From Micromonospora luteifusca (GTDB lineage Bacteria > Actinomycetota > Actinomycetes > Mycobacteriales > Micromonosporaceae): 64,000 nucleotides of DNA. Below are positions 12,515 to 21,162 of the stretch, piece by piece (position 1 is the stretch's first letter; every line of letters starts with the position of its first letter). The notes beneath the pieces were generated by a model. The model was not told the DNA's origin. It did no database searches and saw only the letters and a list, made by a program, of their open reading frames with translations. The stretch lies in the NCBI RefSeq assembly GCF_016907275.1, contig NZ_JAFBBP010000001.1, positions 2,408,001 through 2,472,000 of the forward strand. The letters run 5' to 3'. The translations under genes and the position numbers were made by a program.

Positions 12515-12791
12515 GGCGAGGTCTCGGCGGCGACTGGTCAGCCGGACCGCCGTGGCAACGAGCGAAATCGATGGGCCGTTTCGTGCGGTCCTGTTCGGAA
12601 TGTCGCCCGCCGTTACCGAACCGTTACCCGCCGGCATCTTGCCGGACATTGAGACAGCCGAATTAATTTGTTCAGCGATTCGACAAAATGTCGGCGGGGC
12701 ATCCTGGCACGGTGTAACCGCCGACTCCATCTGGGAGGGCGTTCGGCGAGCCGACTCCCGCGAGCTCTGTCACTACGACACAGGAGGCGGC
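12515..12791 (+). promoter_or_regulatory. Upstream region of the large secreted protein
   Basis: Together with the thi promoter this makes a divergent gap of over 300 bases. It contains the only AT-rich patch nearby (gaattaatttg, 12660-12670). A possible rightward promoter is TTGCCG (12639-12644), 17 bases, ATTAAT (12662-12667). The ribosome site AGGAGG at 12782-12787 directs the GTG at 12792. I see no gene in it. Confidence 0.4.
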
Positions 12792-15700
12792 GTGTCCCGT
12801 TCTCGTCGTGCCCGCTTACCCATCACCGCGACCTTCATCTCCCTAGCTCTCGCCTCGACGACGCTGTTCGGTGCGCCCGCCCAGGCGGCACCGACGGCCA
12901 CGCAGGTCCCCCCACGAGAAGCACCAGCCGCCGCCCCGGTCACCCAGGCGGCGCCGAAGGTAGCGAAGGCCGCCGACGATCCCTACTCCGTCCTGGTCTT
13001 CTCCAAGACCGCCGGCTTCCGGCACGACTCCATCCCCACCGGCATCGCCGCCATCCAACAACTCGGTGCCGCCAACGGATTCACCGTGGACAGTTCCGAG
13101 GACGGCGCCGCATTCAGCGACGCCAACCTCGCGAAGTACAAGGCGGTGATCTGGCTTTCCACCACCGGTGACGTGCTCAACGCCGACCAGCAGGCGGCAT
13201 TCGAGCGCTACGTGAAGGCCGGCGGCGGCTACGTCGGCATCCACGCCGCATCGGACACCGAGTACAGCTGGGCCTGGTACGGCGACCTGGTCGGCGCGTA
13301 CTTCGCCAACCACCCGGCCAACCAGCAGGCCACGGTCAAGGTGGAGGACCACGCCCACCCGTCCACCGCCACGCTGCCGGACCGCTGGTCCCGCTTCGAC
13401 GAGTGGTACAACTTCCAGACCAACCCGCGGCCCGACGTGCACGTGCTGGCGAGCCTGGACGAGAAGAGCTACACCCCGGGCGCCGGGGCGATGGGCGCCG
13501 ACCACCCGACCGCCTGGTGCCAGGACTTCGACGGCGGCCGCTCCTGGTACACCGGTGGTGGACACACCCGGGAGTCGTACGCCGAGCCCGAGTTCCTCTC
13601 CCACCTGCTCGGCGGCATCCAGACCGCGGCCGGTATGGTGGACGCGGACTGCGGCGCCTCGAAGACCTCCAACTTCGAGAAGGTCGCGCTGGACAGCAAC
13701 ACCAGCAACCCGATGGAGTTGGACATCGCCCCCGACGGGCGCGTCTTCTACATCGAGCGCGACGGTCGCGTGCAGATCGTGAAGCCGGACACCGGCAGCA
13801 CCGTCACCGCCGTCGACCTGGACGTCTTCACCGGCAACGAGGACGGTCTGATCGGCATCCGGCTCGACCCGGACTTCGCCACCAACAAGTGGGTGTACCT
13901 CTACTACGCGCCGAACGACGGCGTCACCCGCAACCTGCTGTCCCGGTTCACGGTGACCGGCGACACGATCGACCTGGCCAGCGAGAAGCAGGTGCTGCGG
14001 GTCGACACGCAGCGCAACACCTGCTGCCACGCTGGCGGCAGCATGACCTTCGACAGCGCCGGCAACCTCTACCTGGCCACCGGTGACAACACCAACCCGT
14101 TCGAGTCGAACTCGTACTCGCCGATCGACGAGCGGCCGGGCCGCCAGGACTTCGACTCGCAGCGCACCTCGGCCAACACCAACGACCTGCGCGGCAAGGT
14201 GATCCGTATCCACCCGGAGGACGACGGGACGTACACCGTCCCGACGGGCAACCTCTTCGCGCCGGGCACCGAGAAGACCCGTCCCGAGATCTACGCGATG
14301 GGCTTCCGCAACCCATTCCGGATCGGCACCGACCCGAAGACCAACACGCTGTACGTCGCGGACTACGGGCCGGACGCCAACGCGGACAACCCGACCCGGG
14401 GCCCCCGTGGCCTGGTCGAGTGGAACATCGTGACCCCCGGCAACTACGGCTGGCCGTACTGCACCGGGACGAACGAGGCCTACAACGACTACACGTTCCC
14501 GTCCGGTCCGAGCGGGGCGAAGTTCGACTGCGCCGCGCCGGTGAACAACTCGCCCAACAACACCGGCCTGACCAACCTCCCGCCGGTCGTTCCCGCGACC
14601 GTCGACTACGGGTACGCCGGTGACGCGCGTTACCCGGAGATCGGCGGCGGTGGCGCCCCGATGGGCGGCCCGGTCTACCGCTACGACGCCGACCTCAACT
14701 CCACCCGCAAGTGGCCGGCGTACTACGACGGCAAGGCGCTGCTCGGCGAGTGGAACCAGAACAAGATGTACACGATGCAGGTGACCGCCGACGGCAAGTC
14801 GCTGGTGGACATCAACCAGTTGCTCACCGGGATGAGCATGGTCCGGCCGATGGACTTCGAGTTCGGCCCGGACGGCGCCCTGTACCTGATCGAGTGGGGC
14901 AGCGGCTTCGGCGGCAACAACGACAACTCGGGCATCTACCGGATCGACTACATCGCTGGTGACCGCGCGCCGATCGCGGCGGCGTCCGCCACCCCGACGT
15001 CGGGTGCGGCGCCGTTGACTGTCACCTTCTCCAGCTCCGGATCCCGGGATCCGGACGGTGGCACGCTCACCTACGCCTGGACGTTCGGTGACGGGCAGAC
15101 CTCCACCGAGGCGAACCCGACGCACACCTACGCCACGGCGGGCAACTACACCGCCCAGCTCACGGTCACCAACCCGAAGGGCCGTACCGCGGTGGCCAAC
15201 GTGCCGATCACCGTGGGCAACACCGCGCCGACGGTGACCATCGAGTTCCCGCCGGACGGTGGCTTCTTCAACTGGGGTGACCAGGTCCGCTACACCATCA
15301 AGGTGACCGACCCGGAGGACGGGCAGGTCGACTGCGACAAGGTGCAGTTGCAGGTGCTGCTCGGTCACGACGAGCACGCCCACCCGCTGGAGCAGCACAC
15401 CGGCTGCACCGGCACCGTCCAGACGTCGCTCGCCTCCGGGCACGGCGCCGAGGCGAACGTCTTCGCGGTCTTCGAGGCCACCTACACCGACGAGGGCGGT
15501 GCGGGCGGTTCCGCCTCGCTCACCGGCCGGTCGATCGAGGTTCTGCAGCCGAAGCAGAAGCAGGCCGAGTTCTTCACCGCCACCGGGCGCGCCCCGGTGA
15601 GCACCGGCGGTGGAGACGCCGGCGTGCAGCGGGAGACCGGCGCCGACACCGCCGGCGGTGGTCAGAACATCGGGTTCATCGAGGACGGCGACTGGTGGTC

Positions 15701-18632
15701 GGTGGCCCCTGCGGACCTGACCAACATCACCGAGATCCGGTTCCGGGCCGCCTCGGCCGCCGCTGGCGGTCGGATCGAGGTCCGCGCGGGTGCGGTTGAC
15801 GGACCGGTGGTCGCCACGGCCACCGTGCCGGCGACGGGCGGCTGGCAGACGTACACGGACGTGAGCGCGCCGGTCACCGGTGCCGCGAGCGGTTCGCTGT
15901 ACTTCCTGGCCCGCGACCCGAACGGCGGGACGGGCTCGCTGTTCAACGTCAACTGGATGGACTTCGTCGGCCGCGGTGTCACCGAGAACGCGCCGCCGAC
16001 GGTCAGCGCCACGGCCACCCCGGCGACCGGCACCGCGCCGGTCACCGTCGCCTTCGACGGCACGGCCACCGACGCCGACGGGAACACCCCGCTGACGTAC
16101 GCCTGGGACTTCGGTGACGGAGGCACGGCGACCACCCTGGACGCCAGCCACACCTACGCCAGCCCGGGCACCTTCACGGCCACCCTCACGGTGACCGACA
16201 GCAAGGGTGCCAAGTCGTACGCCACGGTGCCGGTGCGGGTGAACGCTCCGGACACGTCCTGCTTCGGAGCGCGTTCGGACGACTTCAACGGCAACACCCT
16301 CGACAAGGGCCGGTGGACCAGCGTGGTCCGGGAGAACCAGCTCTACTCGCTCACTGGCGGCGCGCTGCGGCTGCCCACCTCGGTGGGTGACCTCTACGGC
16401 GCTCGCAACGACGCCACCAACCTGGTGCTCCAGGCGGCTCCGACCGGCGCCTGGGAGATGACCACCAAGGTCACCCTGCCGGTGACGGCCAACTACCAGC
16501 AGGCTGGCGTCCTGGTGTACGGCGACGACGACAACTACGCCAAGCTGGACCTGCTGTACAACGGCAGCCGGCGGGTGGAGTTCATCCGGGAGACCGCCGG
16601 CACGCCGCGCAACGAGGCCGGCGACGCCGCCAACGCACCGGCGGGTGACACCGTGTACCTGCGGATCACCAGCGACGGGACGAACCTGACCGCGGCCGTC
16701 TCGGCCGACGGGCAGGCCTTCACCCCGGTCGGCCGATCGGCCGCGCTCGACGGCATCACGAACCCGCGGATCGGGGTCTTCGCGCTCAACGGAGGCACCG
16801 AGGCACCGGTGGTGGACGCCGCGTTCGACTCGTTCCAGGTGACGCCGGACGCCCCGGCTGGGCCGGTCGACCCGTCGGACGAGTTCACCGGCGCGACGTT
16901 GGACAAGTGCCGGTGGGACGCGATCCTGCGGGAGGACCCGGCCGGTTACCGGGTCACCGATGGCTCGCTGCGCATCGACGTGCCCAACGGTGACATCTAC
17001 GGCACCGACAACACCGGGCCGAAGAACTTCATCCTCCAGACCGCGCCGTCCGGCGACTGGACCCTGGAGACGAAGGTCGACGGCAGCCTGCTGAACGAGC
17101 AGTACCAGCAGGCCGGTCTGCTCGTGCAGGCGGACGACGACAACTACCTGAAGTTCGACTTCATCGCGGACAACCAGGCCGGCCAGGCGGTGACGCGGCG
17201 GATCGAGTTCCGCAGCGAGATCGCCGGGGTGGTCCAGAACCCGCAGCCGGAGGCGGCCAACCTGACCGGTGCCGTGTGGCATCTGCGGCTGGCCCGTACC
17301 GGTGACACGTTCACCGCGTCGTACTCGGCCGACGGGACGACCTGGACCGCGTTGACGGCGTTGACCAACAGCGCGGTCGGGGCCACCCCGAAGGTCGGGC
17401 TGTTCACCCTCGGTGCCAACCAGACGGCGTCGAAGACCGCCTCGTTCGACTACTTCCGGCTCAGCACGGAGGTGGCCGACGAGACCGCGCCGGTGACCAC
17501 GGCGGCGGTTTCCGGCACCCCGACCGACGGGTGGTACACCGGGCCGGTGACGGTCACGCTCACCGCTGCCGACGAGGCCGGCGGTAGCGGGCTCGCCGGT
17601 ACGGCGTACCAGCTGGACGGTGCCACCACCTGGACGGATTACACCGCACCGGTGGAGGTCACCGGGGATGGCGAGCACGAGCTGCGGTTCCGCTCGACCG
17701 ATGAGGCGGGCAACGTGGAGTCGACGAAGACCGTCTCGGTCAAGATCGACGCCACGGCGCCGGTGACCTCGGCGACGTTCGCTCCGGCGAACGACGCCGG
17801 CTGGCACGACGGGACGATCCCGGTCGTGTTGACCTCGAGCGACGCCGGTTCCGGCGTCAAGACGGTGGAGTGGTCGCTGGACGGTGGCGCGTGGACGCCG
17901 TACTCGACGCCGGTCGAGGTGAGCGGTGACGGGCAGCACGAGCTGCTGTTCCGCTCGACCGACAAGGCGGGCAACGCCGAGACGCTCAAGTCGGCGGTGC
18001 TGCGCATCGACGGCACCAAGCCGACGCTGCTGGTGTCCGGGATCGCCGACGGCCAGCTCTACGGCGACAGCCAGGACGTCCGGGTGTCCTGGCAGGCTGT
18101 CGACCCGACCTCGGGCATCGCGACCGTGGTCGGCAAGTTGAACGGCCAGACGTACACCAGCGGCACTCTGCAGGCCATGTACGAGCTGCCGCTCGGCCTG
18201 CACGAGCTGACCGTGACCGCGACCGACAAGGCGGGCAACGAGACCACCTCGGCGGTCCGCTTCTTCGTCACCACCTCGTTCCGGGACATGCAGAACCTGC
18301 TGGACCGGTTCAAGGCGACGGGGCGGCTCTCGGCCAAGGCGCACAAGCAGCTGACCGCGAAGCTGGACGCGGCCCGCAAGGCAGAGGCGGCCGGCAACGA
18401 CAACAAGGCGATCAAGCAGCTGACCGACTTCCGGAACCTCGCCGCCGACGCCACCCTGGTGGCCGAGGCGGAGATCCGGGATGTCCTGATCCGGGACGCC
18501 GACTCCATGATCGTCCGGCTCGGCGGCACGGCCAGCAAGGCCGGCGTCAAGGCGAACGACGGTGAACCGATCAAGGGCACCGGGCGGCTCGGTGGCGATG
18601 CCACCCGGCTCGCACCCGGTCGCCAGCTCTGA
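12792..18632 (+). CDS. Secreted multidomain ThuA / sugar-dehydrogenase / PKD / CBM6 / FIMAH protein
   Basis: The 1946-residue product starts at GTG 12792 (AGGAGG four bases upstream) with an RSRR signal peptide cut near A-Q-A-A-P. Rough modules: ThuA-like domain (62-287, VLVFSKTAGFRH, GGYVGIHAASDTEY), a PQQ-type glucose/sorbosone dehydrogenase beta-propeller (293-723, LDIAPDGRVFYIERDGRV, NTCCHAGGSMTFD, AMGFRNPFRIG), PKD 1 (728-810), CBM6-like (923-1061, DWWSV), PKD 2 (1065-1151), two DUF1349/laminin-G-like repeats (1156-1350, 1357-1560), three Ig/OmpL47-like repeats (1563-1827, LRFRSTDEAGN) and a FIMAH helical domain (1827-1917). It probably acts on extracellular polysaccharide or sugar outside the cell. 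No cell-wall anchor is visible. A strong hairpin follows the stop. Confidence 0.88.
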   Translation: MSRSRRARLPITATFISLALASTTLFGAPAQAAPTATQVPPREAPAAAPVTQAAPKVAKAADDPYSVLVFSKTAGFRHDSIPTGIAAIQQLGAANGFTVDSSEDGAAFSDANLAKYKAVIWLSTTGDVLNADQQAAFERYVKAGGGYVGIHAASDTEYSWAWYGDLVGAYFANHPANQQATVKVEDHAHPSTATLPDRWSRFDEWYNFQTNPRPDVHVLASLDEKSYTPGAGAMGADHPTAWCQDFDGGRSWYTGGGHTRESYAEPEFLSHLLGGIQTAAGMVDADCGASKTSNFEKVALDSNTSNPMELDIAPDGRVFYIERDGRVQIVKPDTGSTVTAVDLDVFTGNEDGLIGIRLDPDFATNKWVYLYYAPNDGVTRNLLSRFTVTGDTIDLASEKQVLRVDTQRNTCCHAGGSMTFDSAGNLYLATGDNTNPFESNSYSPIDERPGRQDFDSQRTSANTNDLRGKVIRIHPEDDGTYTVPTGNLFAPGTEKTRPEIYAMGFRNPFRIGTDPKTNTLYVADYGPDANADNPTRGPRGLVEWNIVTPGNYGWPYCTGTNEAYNDYTFPSGPSGAKFDCAAPVNNSPNNTGLTNLPPVVPATVDYGYAGDARYPEIGGGGAPMGGPVYRYDADLNSTRKWPAYYDGKALLGEWNQNKMYTMQVTADGKSLVDINQLLTGMSMVRPMDFEFGPDGALYLIEWGSGFGGNNDNSGIYRIDYIAGDRAPIAAASATPTSGAAPLTVTFSSSGSRDPDGGTLTYAWTFGDGQTSTEANPTHTYATAGNYTAQLTVTNPKGRTAVANVPITVGNTAPTVTIEFPPDGGFFNWGDQVRYTIKVTDPEDGQVDCDKVQLQVLLGHDEHAHPLEQHTGCTGTVQTSLASGHGAEANVFAVFEATYTDEGGAGGSASLTGRSIEVLQPKQKQAEFFTATGRAPVSTGGGDAGVQRETGADTAGGGQNIGFIEDGDWWSVAPADLTNITEIRFRAASAAAGGRIEVRAGAVDGPVVATATVPATGGWQTYTDVSAPVTGAASGSLYFLARDPNGGTGSLFNVNWMDFVGRGVTENAPPTVSATATPATGTAPVTVAFDGTATDADGNTPLTYAWDFGDGGTATTLDASHTYASPGTFTATLTVTDSKGAKSYATVPVRVNAPDTSCFGARSDDFNGNTLDKGRWTSVVRENQLYSLTGGALRLPTSVGDLYGARNDATNLVLQAAPTGAWEMTTKVTLPVTANYQQAGVLVYGDDDNYAKLDLLYNGSRRVEFIRETAGTPRNEAGDAANAPAGDTVYLRITSDGTNLTAAVSADGQAFTPVGRSAALDGITNPRIGVFALNGGTEAPVVDAAFDSFQVTPDAPAGPVDPSDEFTGATLDKCRWDAILREDPAGYRVTDGSLRIDVPNGDIYGTDNTGPKNFILQTAPSGDWTLETKVDGSLLNEQYQQAGLLVQADDDNYLKFDFIADNQAGQAVTRRIEFRSEIAGVVQNPQPEAANLTGAVWHLRLARTGDTFTASYSADGTTWTALTALTNSAVGATPKVGLFTLGANQTASKTASFDYFRLSTEVADETAPVTTAAVSGTPTDGWYTGPVTVTLTAADEAGGSGLAGTAYQLDGATTWTDYTAPVEVTGDGEHELRFRSTDEAGNVESTKTVSVKIDATAPVTSATFAPANDAGWHDGTIPVVLTSSDAGSGVKTVEWSLDGGAWTPYSTPVEVSGDGQHELLFRSTDKAGNAETLKSAVLRIDGTKPTLLVSGIADGQLYGDSQDVRVSWQAVDPTSGIATVVGKLNGQTYTSGTLQAMYELPLGLHELTVTATDKAGNETTSAVRFFVTTSFRDMQNLLDRFKATGRLSAKAHKQLTAKLDAARKAEAAGNDNKAIKQLTDFRNLAADATLVAEAEIRDVLIRDADSMIVRLGGTASKAGVKANDGEPIKGTGRLGGDATRLAPGRQL

Positions 18633-18638
18633 TCCGAC

Positions 18639-18678
18639 GAGGCCCCTCCCCGACGCCGTGGCGTCGGGGAGGGGCCTC
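18639..18678 (+). terminator. Terminator after the large secreted protein
   Basis: Perfect 18-base arms (18639-18656 and 18661-18678) enclose a CGTG loop seven bases after the stop codon. No long T run follows, as is usual in high-GC actinobacteria. The next gene starts 25 bases further on with its own GAGGAGAGG ribosome site. Confidence 0.8.
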
Positions 18679-18703
18679 CCCCTTCAGTAATGAGGAGAGG
18701 CCC

Positions 18704-19243
18704 GTGACGGGTATCCGCAAGGTGTTTGCCGCAGTGTTCGCCGGGCTGGCCCTGACCCTGCTCTCCGCTGCCCCGGCGGCCGCTCAGGCCGACAAACTCA
18801 AGCTGACGGTGGCCGGTGACGGGGCCGAGGGGGTCACCATCCAGGCCACCCACACCGACGGTCGTCGGCTGGACAAAGTGGTGCGGTTGGTCCTCACCGC
18901 CACCGGCCCGGACGGGCAACAGATCGGGCCGGTGCAGCTGGACCCTCAGCCCGAGGGCCAAGGCTTCTACAGCAGCGGCCCGGTGCTCTCCGGCGGCAAG
19001 TGGAAGGTGACGGTCAAGTCCCCCGCTCCGTTGCAGAGCGAGGCCACCGCCGTGGTGCAGGCCAAGCCGCAGGCGCAGGCCCCGAGGCAATCGCCGACGC
19101 CCTCGCCGACGCCCAACCGCGACAGTGGGGAGGGGTTCACCTGGTGGTGGTCGGTCGGGGCCGCCGGCCTCGCGCTCGTCGCCGTCGCGATGGGGGTGGG
19201 CATCCTGCTCGGCCGCCGACGCACCGCTGAGGAGAACAACTGA
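18704..19243 (+). CDS. Exported protein with C-terminal membrane anchor
   Basis: The 179-residue product starts at GTG with a signal peptide (VFAAVFAGLALTLLSAAPAAAQA), then a ~90-residue beta-rich part (VTIQATHTDGRRLDKVVRLVLTATG, GKWKVTVKSPAP), a Pro/Ser linker (QSPTPSPTPN) and a transmembrane helix (WWSVGAAGLALVAVAMGVGILLG) with a positive RRR tail. It looks like a type I membrane protein with one extracellular immunoglobulin-like domain. I do not recognise a specific function. It lies 71 bases after the large secreted protein and the two may be related in role, though a terminator separates them. Confidence 0.75.
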   Translation: MTGIRKVFAAVFAGLALTLLSAAPAAAQADKLKLTVAGDGAEGVTIQATHTDGRRLDKVVRLVLTATGPDGQQIGPVQLDPQPEGQGFYSSGPVLSGGKWKVTVKSPAPLQSEATAVVQAKPQAQAPRQSPTPSPTPNRDSGEGFTWWWSVGAAGLALVAVAMGVGILLGRRRTAEENN

Positions 19244-19279
19244 AGCTCTGGCCTGGCGCTTCGCGCCAGGCCAGAGCTT
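19243..19279. terminator. Bidirectional terminator between converging genes
   Basis: Perfect 17-base arms (19243-19259 and 19263-19279) with a TTC loop begin at the stop codon of the exported protein. The structure also faces the aldo/keto reductase gene arriving from the other side. Confidence 0.85.
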
Positions 19280-19361
19280 TGATCGACACGAGTCGTCTGC
19301 GACTCGAACCCGCTGCTCAGCGGACAACCCGCACGGAACGACGGCGCTCGCCGTCGCGGGC

Positions 19362-20306
19362 TCAGAGGATGGCGCGCAGCGCCGCCAGGTCCTCGTCGCT
19401 CGGCTCCCAGGTACCGGCGGCGGCGTTGGCGCGTACCTGCTCCGCGGTGGTGGCACCGGCGATCACCGAGGTCACCGCCGGCTGGGCGGCCAGCCCGCCG
19501 ATCGCCACCTGGAGCATGGTCAGCCCCCGCTCGGCCGCGTACGCCTCGATCGCCTCGATGGTGTCCCAGTCGGCTGCGGCGAGCCGCTCCGCGTACCGGC
19601 CACCGCCGGAGAGCCGGCTGCCGGCCGGCGGCTGACCCGAGCGCTTGTACTTGCCGGTGAGCAGCCCGTTGGCGAGCGGGAAGAACGGCAGCATGCCAAG
19701 GCCGAACCGCTCGCAGGCCGGGATGACCTCGGTCTCCACCGAGCGCTCCAGCAGGCTGTAGTGGTTCTGCGCGCTGATGAAGCGGGACCGCCCGTTGGAC
19801 GAGGCGACCCAGTCCGCGTCGGCGATCTGCCAGCCGGCGAAGTTCGAGTTGCCCAGGTATCGCACCTTGCCGTCGCGGACCAGGTCATCCAGGGCGGCGA
19901 GGGTCTCGTCGATCGGGGTGCCCGGGTCGGGCTCGTGCATCTGGTAGAGGTCGATGTGGTCCGTGCCCAGCCGACGCAGCGACGCCTCCACGGCGCGGGC
20001 TATGTAGCGCCGCGCACCCCGCGCACCGAAGTCCGGTCCGTTCAGGCCGTTCATGTCCATACCGAACTTGGTGGCCACCACCACGTCGTCCCGGCGTCCC
20101 TTGAGCGCCTGCCCGAGCAGTTCCTCGGAGGCGCCCTGCGGCTCACCGTAGATGTCGGCGGTGTCGAACAGGGTGATCCCGGCGTCCAGAGCGGCGTCCA
20201 CCACCGCGCGGGTGCCGTCGAGGTCGAGCTTCCGGCCGAAGTTGTTGCAGCCGATGCCGACCACGGACACCACGAGCCCGGAGTCGCCCAGCCGGCGATA
20301 GGTCAT
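19362..20306 (-). CDS. Aldo/keto reductase
   Basis: The ~314-residue product is an NADPH-dependent TIM-barrel reductase. Seen are MTYRRLGDSGLVVS, the catalytic Asp and Tyr in LFDTADIYG, the Lys in VVVATKFGM, the His in DLYQMHEPD, RYLGNSNFAGWQ and the C-terminal NADP site region SVIAGATTAEQV. The ATG at 20306 is used; a GTG nine bases upstream at 20315 has a better GGTGGAT ribosome site and could be the real start. It follows the nucleotidyltransferase gene by 55 bases. Substrate unknown; related proteins are annotated as general oxidoreductases. Confidence 0.9.
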   Translation of the reverse strand: MTYRRLGDSGLVVSVVGIGCNNFGRKLDLDGTRAVVDAALDAGITLFDTADIYGEPQGASEELLGQALKGRRDDVVVATKFGMDMNGLNGPDFGARGARRYIARAVEASLRRLGTDHIDLYQMHEPDPGTPIDETLAALDDLVRDGKVRYLGNSNFAGWQIADADWVASSNGRSRFISAQNHYSLLERSVETEVIPACERFGLGMLPFFPLANGLLTGKYKRSGQPPAGSRLSGGGRYAERLAAADWDTIEAIEAYAAERGLTMLQVAIGGLAAQPAVTSVIAGATTAEQVRANAAAGTWEPSDEDLAALRAIL

Positions 20307-20361
20307 GTCAGTCACGAGATCCACCCTATGCCGGCCTGGTGCGGGCCACCTCGGCGGTGGC

Positions 20362-21162
20362 TCAACCGACCACCTCTGAGACCAGCTCGCGGGCTGCGCT
20401 GATGGTGGCGGCCAGCTCGGCGGGGCTGCGGCCGACGGCACCGAGGAGTGCCTGGGCCCGCCGCTCGAAGTCCGGCGGGGCCCCGGGCAGCCGACCCGCC
20501 GCGGCGATCATTCCCTTCTCGTTGACCAGCCACCGGCCCGCTCGGGCGTGCAGCACCTGGGCGAGCACCCCGACCGCCCGGAACAGGCAGCCGGCGACGT
20601 ACCCGCTGTCCCCTGCGGTGCTGGCCTTGGCCGCGCCGGCCAGCAGAAACCCAGCCTCCCAACCGCCCGCCACCAGGGCATCGGCCAATGCGGGCGGATA
20701 CTCCCGGGCCTGTTCCTTCAACCGGGCCAGCTCGCCGGTCGGATCCGCGAGCACCTGACACAGCGCCACCTCACCGACGTAGGCCGACGAGTAGAACCCG
20801 AGTGGGTGCCCGGCCTGCACCCCGACCTCGAACCGCCCGGTCCGGCAGTCCGTCCAGATGCGGTGCACCCGGTCGAGGTCCCGGTAGATCCAGTCCACCG
20901 CCGTTCCACCGACCCGCAGCCAACCACCGCCGTCGACCCACGGACCCCAGCCACCCGGGGCGGTGAGCGCGACGTCGGTGTCGTCGGCAACCGTCACGGC
21001 GACCGCGCGCAGCGCCCGTACGTCCAGCTCACCCCGGTAGTACAGACCCAGATCCCAGTCCGAGTCCGGACGCTGCTCACCGCGCGCCCGGCTACCACCG
21101 AGCGCCACGGCGACCACTCCCTCGACGGCGCAGAGCCGGTCGGGCAGGTCGGCGGGGATCAC
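20362..21162 (-). CDS. Nucleotidyltransferase-fold protein
   Basis: The 266-residue product carries the polymerase-beta-like motif GGSRARGEQRPDSDWDLGLYY at residues 22-42 and a third carboxylate in VDWIYRD, so the metal-binding Asp triad is complete. A ~150-residue helical C-terminal part follows. The family includes aminoglycoside and lincosamide nucleotidyltransferases and many uncharacterised enzymes; nothing here fixes the substrate. Its GTG start overlaps the ABC-F stop (GTGA), so it is co-translated with a likely ribosome-acting protein. Confidence 0.8.
   Translation of the reverse strand: MIPADLPDRLCAVEGVVAVALGGSRARGEQRPDSDWDLGLYYRGELDVRALRAVAVTVADDTDVALTAPGGWGPWVDGGGWLRVGGTAVDWIYRDLDRVHRIWTDCRTGRFEVGVQAGHPLGFYSSAYVGEVALCQVLADPTGELARLKEQAREYPPALADALVAGGWEAGFLLAGAAKASTAGDSGYVAGCLFRAVGVLAQVLHARAGRWLVNEKGMIAAAGRLPGAPPDFERRAQALLGAVGRSPAELAATISAARELVSEVVG

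Noticed and set aside
12843..18344. An 1833-codon open frame antisense to the large secreted protein
   Set aside because: It is the typical mirror frame of a GC-rich gene, is rich in Arg, Val and Gly without any domain, and conflicts with the clearly conserved plus-strand domains.
20362..21162. Assignment as aminoglycoside or lincosamide resistance gene
   Set aside because: The nucleotidyltransferase motif is clear but shared by many enzymes; nothing in the sequence shows the drug substrate.
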